From NCBI GenBank assembly GCA_028752905.1, contig JAQNBH010000002.1, forward strand, positions 16,292,390-16,356,389: a stretch of DNA of 64,000 nucleotides. Direction: 5' to 3'. Within the stretch, counting starts at the first letter, position 1. Every line of letters begins with the position of its first letter. Position numbers and translations under genes: made by a program. Under the pieces are notes generated by a model. It worked only from the letters and a program-made list of their open reading frames with translations, was not told where the DNA came from and ran no database searches. Below, in pieces: positions 57,096 to 64,000 of this stretch. This stretch comes from Cladorhizidae sp. MBARI D1340-BT2. Lineage: Eukaryota; Porifera; Demospongiae; Poecilosclerida; Cladorhizidae.

Positions 57096-57784
57096 TCTAT
57101 CAACTGTGTGTATTAATGTATGAATGATGGATGATTATACAGGTTAAAAAAAGTGGCCATGGTCAATTAATTTAGAATTATTATTATTACTATTTGCCAT
57201 TATTTATTTTACTGCATAATCGCATTATGTTCATTGTTAAATTTCTTTTAAGCTTGGTGATGGCAAATGAAACAAATGCTTACTTCATCCTGTGCTGGTG
57301 ATGGCAAGTGTGTTGATATTTATGTCCATGTGTTTGCACAAGTGGTCGACATGTAAATATTTGGTAGTGGCTAAGTCGGACAATTTTGGGGCGTTTCTCC
57401 ATTGATTGCTCACACCCTCAGACAGCACAGAATATATGAAGTACACTTTTAAAAAATCATTCTGGTAACTGCCTATTTGTGCAAAAAGCTTGAAGCTTCA
57501 TTGTGGCATTCCTGCTCATTTTTTTTGTATGTAGAACAAAGCACTAATTTAAAAAAATATTATAAATAAAAACTCTTGTGTACTTATCACCTGCTTCCAA
57601 TCAAGCTTTGTCAAGGCAATGGCAGCATTGTAACCACAATAAGTGGCATTATATAAATGTACAAATTTCAAGGATAACTCAAGATGTACACCCACATTGA
57701 TACCTATTGGCAACCCGGACTGCCGTCATCTATGGAGTCGTTAAGTTCACCAACATGACAAATAGACATTAAATATTTAGAAAC
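57096..57784. other. 3' flank of ABCD3, probable 3' UTR and intergenic DNA
   Basis: AT-rich. A candidate AATAAA lies at 57565. Nothing else recognised. Confidence 0.5.
57565..57570 (+). terminator. Candidate polyadenylation signal of ABCD3
   Basis: AATAAA lies 470 nt after the stop codon. The region is AT-rich and such hexamers occur by chance, so this is only a candidate. Confidence 0.25.
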
Positions 57785-57918
57785 TCAATTGAACTCTCAG
57801 TTGACCTCTCAGTTGACATAATGATATTGCAATGTCCTCAATAATTGACTTGGAATTTAATCTCTCGATGTTTCGACTAAATGCTCTAGCCTTCATCAGG
57901 AATAAGAATAAGGTCATT
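57785..57918. repeat. Palindromic dispersed repeat, copy 8 (half copy)
   Basis: gaactctcagttgacctctc with a duplicated end, then ttgacataatgatattgcaa, TTTCGACTAAATGCTCTAGC and CTTCATCAGGAAT. Confidence 0.85.
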
Positions 57919-59607
57919 GTAGTATTTAGAAATTGTTGTAGACGACATTTCGACAACATGATTTGGTCATCTTCAAGGTGATGGATGACGTGCTTGGATT
58001 AGCTAATGTGTGTCGGCAGATGATTGGTGAAGAAACACAAGTACTGGCTCAGTCTTGGTATATAGCTGCTATATATATGAAACTATCCAGTTCAGACCAA
58101 GGGGAAGCTAACAATGGAGGAGTGGGGGAAGAAATCTTGAAAACTGTTGGTGGAGACTGAGTAACAGAGAGGGCATTGACCAAGGAAGCCAATCAGTTCC
58201 CAATTATCATCTCCGAGTGAGACTTCAGGATTAGATGCACTGGTAATGGAACCGAGGGAGGTGTGGTAGATGAGGCATCATTGAGGGTATCGTATGATTC
58301 AGGGGTGATATTCAGTACTTCTCAGATACCATGTATCTTCAATCAGTTTGTGGGGCCAAGAATCCAATGGCATAGTTATACTAGGTCAAATGCTAGTCGA
58401 TATTCCTGGGGCTTCGTCCGTGTGACGGAACCAGAGAGCAAGTTCTCCTTGCTTGAAAGAGCCTGCATGAACAGCTAGAGGTGGTGCCACACGATGTGCA
58501 GTGAGAGGGGAATCTTCTCCATCTATGGTGAGAAGATGAGAATAATGGAGTAGCAAGCTTGATATTTGTGGACACACCAGTGATGCAGTGAGGTGCAATG
58601 ACATCTCTCTGTGTTCATGGTTAGCTGGGACACTGGAGCTATAGGGAGCGGCATTCTACAGCGTTTACTTCCAACTTTGATGATAATAGTTCATGCATCA
58701 TGGTAAAATGGTCATGTTCCTCACCTCCATGGATATGCTCATGGTGATGAGCTGTCAGAATGTAAGTTAATCATGATTTCCTGTCGTAACCATGCACTTG
58801 TTATCACTTGTCTGTACAACCAGTTTCCTTTCGTGAGATTCCATTTTCTTGGTATTTATTGATTGACACATTCATATTTTGGGGGGGGGGGGGGGGGGGG
58901 GGGGGGGAATACATAGAGATACATTTGCCATGCCCAGCAATAGAGGATGGGAAAGGAACTTTGATGATAACAAAACTATCAACATGCTGCAACCATGAAG
59001 GTGTGATATCTTATACCATCAATCTTAGCAAGGTGAACACACTGTACTGCTGCTATATATGACCACCACTCCATTGGCACAAATGTTATTCCCACAGAGT
59101 GACAGGTCTCTGTATGTATATACGTGAAGTCACCTTCCTATCCTTCCTCACAGGTAGAGTATGGCTCTGGGTGGAAGAGGTCAAGTCGACTTGAGTTTTT
59201 GCAGGGTGAAGATGAAGATCACAGTACTAAGACACTGACTGTCCCCCTTTCCAGTTTGCAAAATTGCAAAATAAGAGGTCTGTGTATGAGTGAAAGAATT
59301 TTCCTCCTGTACGCTAGAACTATACACTGAGCAGAAGAAAACAGCGCATTCTAGGCGTCTGGATAGCGAGAGCAAAGGTTTCCCCAGTACGGTACGGTGA
59401 TTATGCAACGAGTTTGTAGCTGGAGTGGACCTGGGCGAGCAGAATTACAATGTGAATTTTTAACACGTTACATACTAGATTCTCGTCTTTAGTTGTGTGG
59501 ATGATTATAGCTGGAGACAGTCTATATAGCCAAATGCAGCTCTGCGCACGCCCAGTTTTGTCCCGCCAAGTTCCAATTTCGTCAGGGTAACGCCAAACCA
59601 TTAGAAC
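57919..59607. other. Intergenic region, two unassigned open stretches
   Basis: Open frames at 57963-58160 and 58263-58478 (+) could be pieces of one decayed gene, but I recognise no family. At 59157 an acceptor-like CTCACAG is followed by an open stretch (VEYGSGWKRSSRLEFLQGED), also unassigned. A G27 run is at 58881-58907. Confidence 0.3.
58881..58907 (+). repeat. G homopolymer of 27
   Basis: The longest of several G runs on this strand (also 2501-2513, 15631-15648, 19962-19977, 32801-32819, 53311-53327). Confidence 0.95.
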
Positions 59608-59746
59608 ATGACCTTTAGCTGGAATTTGTTTGTCGTGTGTTTTCTGCATCCTGTTGTGACTGCTTTATATCCAAAAGAATGTCATTGTGCGAGTGATTGT
59701 AAGAAATCCTGTTTCAGAAACTCGCCTACACAATGCCAAACAATTT
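59608..59746 (+). CDS. Ig-domain gene exon 1: signal peptide
   Basis: ATG at 59608 begins a hydrophobic leader, then LYPKECHCASDCKKSCFRNS and TQCQTI. Donor GTAAGC follows at 59747, leaving one base of a Tyr codon. Confidence 0.6.
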
Positions 59747-59874
59747 GTAAGCTGTCGTTTTGTCTAGCACTTCAATTACGAGTACTGTGTGTATGTATTG
59801 GAGGTTAATATGTGCACTGAGAAATGCCTACGGTGAGAAGAAGCATAATACCTTTAATTTTTATTATATTGCAG

Positions 59875-60154
59875 ATCGAATAGGTGATGCCAGTCCACCA
59901 CTGACAACCAGCGTCTCAATTAATTGCGGACCTTACTCTCATAATCTTGGTTATTATTGGTCATATGGAACTAGTTTTTATTCAATAAAACAAATAAATA
60001 GTGAATCAAATCCAGCCATTAATCCAAGTTTCATTAGTGGGATGCGCATTCTTTCACTGAAAAATATCTCGAGTGCACAAGAAGGACTATAATTATCAGT
60101 GCAAATTGCATAATAATCAGCGACCACCCAATATTGTTGTTCTTCTAGTTGAAG
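59875..60154 (+). CDS. Ig-domain gene exon 2: Ig domain, frameshifted
   Basis: Acceptor TTGCAG, donor GTATGT. It encodes RIGDASPPLTTSVSINCGPY and on, with an off-by-one frame between about 60070 and 60095. The exon length of 280 is one base off the 1-1 phase expected. Confidence 0.65.
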
Positions 60155-60280
60155 GTATGTATATATATATACTAATCATGGACTTACTGATACTGATCTC
60201 TCAGCATGCATGTAGTATATATTGAAGAAAAAGTCTGTGTATATCAGTACAATTATATGCATATGCTTGCTTCTCTTCAG

Positions 60281-60697
60281 GTCATGCATTCTTCAAATCT
60301 TGTCCCGAAAGTAGCAATGGCAAAAACTGTGCCACCACAGAATATCTCCAATCAAAGGTCAAAAGTGGCATTTTCTTTGATACTGCTTTGGGGTACCGGA
60401 ATATTGGTTCTTGTGGTGTTAAGCAGAGAATATCTGCAATGGAACTGATTAAAGTACATGCTGGAGGGTTCAAAAGACTGTTTCATTGTCAGAATATATC
60501 GACTACTAATTGTCATAGTAACACTCGAATCAGTGTTTCATACAAAGGCAGCAATAGGTTTGACTTCCAGCTTTTACTGAAAGATTTATTATTCTCTGAC
60601 GCTGGGAGATATATAGCAATTGTCGAATTATATAATCATCATGGGTCTAATCTTTGTACCTCTATCAGTAGGATATTTGCACTCCTGGTTACTGCTG
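60281..60697 (+). CDS. Ig-domain gene exon 3: second Ig-like domain
   Basis: Acceptor CTTCAG, donor GTATGT; 417 nt, fully open in phase 1-1. It contains GHAFFKSCPESSNGKNCATT, KRLFHCQNISTTNCHSNTRI, and the Ig-type FSDAGRYIAIVELYN. Confidence 0.7.
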
Positions 60698-60906
60698 GTA
60701 TGTTCTATATATTTAACAACCTTAATGGCTACTTATTTTGTATTACCATAAATGCTCCAGTTATGCATCGTTCTAATTATGCATAAAAAATTCGTTCTTT
60801 TCTAAAATTAATTTCTAATGATTCATCTTGTATGATGTCTATTTTTTGTGTTTCATTTGTCTATCAAGCCTTTTTGTTCTAACTGCATGATCGATATTTG
60901 CTGTAG

Positions 60907-60975
60907 GTGCTTCGCTCTCTTTTACTTTGATAGTTAGAGGCCACTATGTGTATCATAGTAGAATGTACTTAATAG
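60907..60975 (+). CDS. Possible exon 4 of the Ig-domain gene
   Basis: Acceptor CTGTAG and donor GTGAAG keep phase 1 (GASLSFTLIVRGHYVYHSRM then YLI). No motif confirms it. Confidence 0.3.
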
Positions 60976-62442
60976 GTGAAGTAGCTGCAACAGCTTCAGA
61001 ACACGGTAGAGTGAGGCTTACTCTACTCTAGCTATATTCTGTGCTGCAAGGTTTTGTACCTCTCCTGTTTGCTTCATCAAATAGAAAACTTGAAGCTCAG
61101 CATCGGTGTCAGAGCTCGAGTCTACCGCTATAGCCACTGCTGATAGGGGAAGAATGGCAACAACTTTCCATGGCCTTCCTATTTTCATGACCTTAAGTTT
61201 TGAACTGGCATGACTATCAAGTCAATACTAGAGGACTCTTTTGGGGCAACACAGTGAAGTAGTTATTTAGGCTACTCTATATTTCATCTAACCATGTGCA
61301 GTAATAGAATGACATTGTATTATTCTAAGAACAAGTCATTTTCTATTGTTGCATCATGTTCATAATAGAACAATTCTATTTATGGGTCACAGCAGATTGA
61401 GAATTATTATTTCCATGGCGCTTTCCATGGCGCACAGAGCTTTTATTGTAGTTTTGTTTCTTACATGGTTTGCTAATCTCAAGGCAAAATTATTCACTAT
61501 ATATCTCAGATCTAACAAGAGGCAACCAAAGGAATACAGTCATATATATATACCAAATGCACTTCATTGAAATGTGACATTAAACTACCTTTCATCTGAA
61601 ACTTTTTATCCAGAAAAAAAATCTGGACCAACAACCATATCTGTTAAATCTGTTCACTGTTCACATTCAGTGTGGCCATGACCATATAAAATATATATAT
61701 ACAGATCTGACACGCTTGAGAAGTCAAAATATGATGGGGAGGGGGGGGGGATTGCAGAGTGCAAGAAAAAGAAATTTCATTATTAATCAGGACAATATTT
61801 ATCTACATATCTATCCACGAAGCAAAGTTGAGTACTATGCATGTCCAAATAACTCTACAGAGCCAGTTATCGTGAAGCCAGTAATGTCCAAGGGGTCCCT
61901 TGTGCCAAGAAACAGCAGACTGGGTGCAATCTCCACCATTTTGTATGATATATGCAAAGGTTGTCTATGAATTCATGGAGTAGCTGCTCCCTCTCATACC
62001 AAGACCAACATCCTGATGGGACTGGCAAAGGATACGATGTTGTCCTTCCATCCCAGCAGACATGAAGTTACATATATTTATTTTTTTCTAATGTTTTTAA
62101 CTATAGCCTAAAATAAATTGTCAGTTCGTGGGTAGGCAGAATTTACCTACCTTGCTTGGGTTCTTTTGAAGTGGCATCTAGGCACTTACTTCATTTGGAA
62201 CCCCACCAAGGAGGGCCAGGAGCTTGGGGGGAGCATGTACAGCACAACTAAGGTTGTGCCAGATTTGTAGGGTGCTAGGGCATTCAGCTTTACATATATT
62301 ACAGTTGGGGGAATCTGCAAATAGGCCCTGGCGTATTATGCTAGTAGGTGGTTCAGAGATTTGAGAATAATGCTGGAAAAATAGGCAAGCTTTCAGGAAA
62401 AATAGGCAGACTTTCAGGAGAAATCGAAATGATTTCTTAATT
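60976..62442. other. Intergenic or intron sequence, nothing assigned
   Basis: An open stretch at 61346-61570 includes a hydrophobic run (HRAFIVVLFLTWFANL) followed by basic residues, which could be a membrane anchor and tail, but no splice link to the Ig exons was established. A G10 run is at 61741-61750. Confidence 0.3.
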
Positions 62443-63953
62443 AAGGGGGGACTACACCTGAAAAACTTTGGAGTTTTTTTTAAAAAAATTTATCAGTTCA
62501 AACTGTTGCTGTACATATCTACTAGCCAATTCTAAAGTTTTAGAGCTATTGGATGCTCCATTTCAAAGTTATGATGGTTTTGTCCATGCATTTCTTATTG
62601 ATTTGAAGAGAAACCAACAAGGAACACTAAAGGGGGGGGGGACACCACCATTTTTTAAATTAAAACAAATAAACTTGTGGTTACCACTTTATAGCTCTGT
62701 AGATTCTGTAAACTTCATGGTATGGACTTGATATATAGCTCAAAAGATAGGTCTCTCTTTGTGCTCTCTGTTGATACTAAAATATTTTTCATAGGTATAA
62801 CTATGCATAGTTACTGGACCTAAAGTGGAGGGAACCTCAAAAACCTGAATGCCTGAACTGGCAGCATAAATATCTCCTGATTGCCAAGTGCTAGAGAGTT
62901 GAAATTGGCACCAGTGGCTATTCAATGAGTGTTTTCATAAGGCGCTAAAATGTAAGTAGGTGGTCAAGCGTGGCGGGTGGAAAATGAGTTTTATGGATTA
63001 TTAACGAAATTCATTTTCCACCCACACGCTAGACCACGTACTTAGATTTTAACGCCTAATAAAAACACTCGTTGAATAGAGTAGGGCCTCCTCTAGCTAA
63101 TTTCAACTCTCTAGCACTTGGCAATCAGGAGATATTTATACTGCGGCATTCAGGTTTTTGAGGTTCCCTCCACTTGTAGCTCCTGTAACTTGGCTATAGT
63201 TATACCTATGAAAAATATTTTAGTATCAACAGAGAGCACAAAGAGAGACCTATCTTTTGAGCTATATATCAAGTCCATACCATGAAGTTTACGGAATCTA
63301 TGGAGTTATAAAGTGGTAACCACAAGAAGAAAAAGGGGGGAAATACATGTGGGTCACTCTCCCCCAAAAATGCAACTGTCCCTCCTTCAACACATTATTG
63401 CCAGGAATTTTGAAAATCTATTTTGTTCTGATTTTGCGGCGAACATACCTTTGCCACACTTGACTCAATTTCAATATTTGAGGATTCATTTGAGAGCTCT
63501 TTTAGTGATCTGTGATATAACGGTTTGATTTTTTTTTATTACTTGAAGCATTGCCGAGTTATGGTGATTAGAAGAGGTGACTGTCACAGATTTTGCGTTT
63601 ATTTTGTGTGGTTGGAAATGAAATGCCTTAGAACTAATGAACAAGAGATGTGTTGAAAAATATGCCTCCGTTATATCACAACTAAATGTCTTGGTAAGCT
63701 ACAAACCAAATTTGGGCATCTGTAGACCAGGCACTTGGGAAATATCCTCGCCGCAGTTTGGGGGGTGCAATTTTTGGAGTGACCCTTGCCTTTTTGGATG
63801 TATCTTCTAAGAAAATGTGCCTATAGAGACATTTCACATTAAAGCACACAGAATGAGCAATAAGTTGGTATCAAAAGTAAGAAAGGGAGGGAAAGTTATG
63901 ATGGCTACAAAAATGCGTTCAAATTTTGGTGGTTTCAGGTGTAGTCCCCCCTT
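62443..63953. mobile_element. Foldback/MITE-like element with a 315-bp internal inverted repeat
   Basis: GGGGGGACTACACCTGAAA at 62445 is mirrored by TTTCAGGTGTAGTCCCCCC ending at 63951, each with AA/TT outside. Inside, 62672-62987 (from ttgtggttaccactttatag) is inverted at about 63009-63327, around a short spacer at about 62998. The arms are about 95% alike by eye. There is no coding capacity. A diverged single arm occurs at 12121-12430. Confidence 0.8.
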
Positions 63954-64000
63954 TTAAGGCCTGTCCACACTGCACACTGAATGCGCGTTAGATCTCAACG

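Larger units (their letters stand above)
59608..60975 (+). pseudogene. Immunoglobulin-domain secreted or receptor gene, with one frameshift
   Basis: Exons 59608-59746 (signal peptide MTFSWNLFVVCFLHPVVTAL and a Cys-rich stretch), 59875-60154 (Ig domain 1), 60281-60697 (Ig-like domain 2) and perhaps 60907-60975. All junctions are phase 1, the usual phase for Ig-domain exons. Domain 1 shows SINC, YYW, LSLKNIS and YNYQC, that is Cys, Trp, Leu and Tyr-x-Cys of the Ig fold. Between LSLKNISSAQEG and YNYQC the frame shifts by one base, so this is either a pseudogene or a base error in the assembly. Domain 2 ends in DAGRYIAIVELYN. No transmembrane segment was found before sequence became unclear. The ligand is unknown. 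Confidence 0.6.

Noticed and set aside
57963..58478. Decayed adhesion-GPCR-like ectodomain
   Set aside because: The spacing of charged and hydrophobic residues was suggestive, but no GPS motif, conserved Trp/Cys pattern or transmembrane segment could be shown.
59124..59330. Alternative 3' exon of ABCD3 (VEYGSGWKRSSRLEF...)
   Set aside because: An acceptor-like CAG in phase 0 precedes it, but the peptide matches no ABCD C-terminus and the exon at 57018 ends the gene correctly.
1..64000. tRNA or rRNA genes
   Set aside because: No cloverleaf B-box pattern or rRNA segment was recognised on either strand by reading; a dedicated scan was not possible.

Overview
The window is invertebrate animal (metazoan) genomic DNA: protein-coding exons with GT/AG introns, animal-type retrotransposons and DNA transposons, and very many minisatellites. 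The transposon families and the host protein suggest an early-branching animal such as a sponge or cnidarian. That placement is inference; the sequence shows only that it is metazoan and not a compact genome.

One host gene runs along the + strand through almost the whole window. I could place 20 exons between 3934 and 57095, giving about 610 codons that follow the peroxisomal half ABC transporter PMP70 (ABCD3) from shortly after its N-terminus to its stop codon. Every exon has a matching GT donor and AG acceptor, and the phases join. The N-terminal exon(s), roughly the first 45 residues of the family, were not found.

The introns are inflated by tandem repeats. About twenty minisatellite blocks with units of about 22 to 81 bp cover roughly a quarter of the window (my sum of the spans). 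Intron by intron: 3987-13403 holds 27-, 25- and 43-bp arrays and a piggyBac-like relic; 13456-14956 a 29-bp array; 15524-20069 a 32-bp array and a 3-kb 23-bp array; 20097-25628 a 27-bp array split by a 2.9-kb DNA transposon; 25700-28817 49- and 81-bp arrays; 28942-33286 a 29-bp array with a 533-bp higher-order copy; 34866-44132 a 37-bp array with an old LTR retrotransposon; 44885-51372 a GT-rich array with a young LTR retrotransposon; 53643-55667 a pogo/Tigger-like relic.

Both LTR retrotransposons lie on the - strand. Both are Ty3/gypsy-type by sequence but have integrase upstream of reverse transcriptase, the order of the Gmr1 group. Both have a primer site matching the 3' end of a tRNA-Leu. 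The element at 45730-51139 looks intact (99% identical LTRs, open gag and pol joined by an ATGA stop-start overlap); the one at 37546-43515 is broken.

The most novel candidate is the transposon at 20808-23747. It has 10-bp terminal inverted repeats, a target duplication inside the minisatellite, clusters of a TTACTTTCGTTAC motif near both ends, and a decayed minus-strand gene of a family I know only as uncharacterised. Downstream of the ABC gene there is a probable immunoglobulin-domain receptor gene (59608 onward, one frameshift), and near the right edge a 1.5-kb foldback element. A small palindromic dispersed repeat occurs at least eight times.
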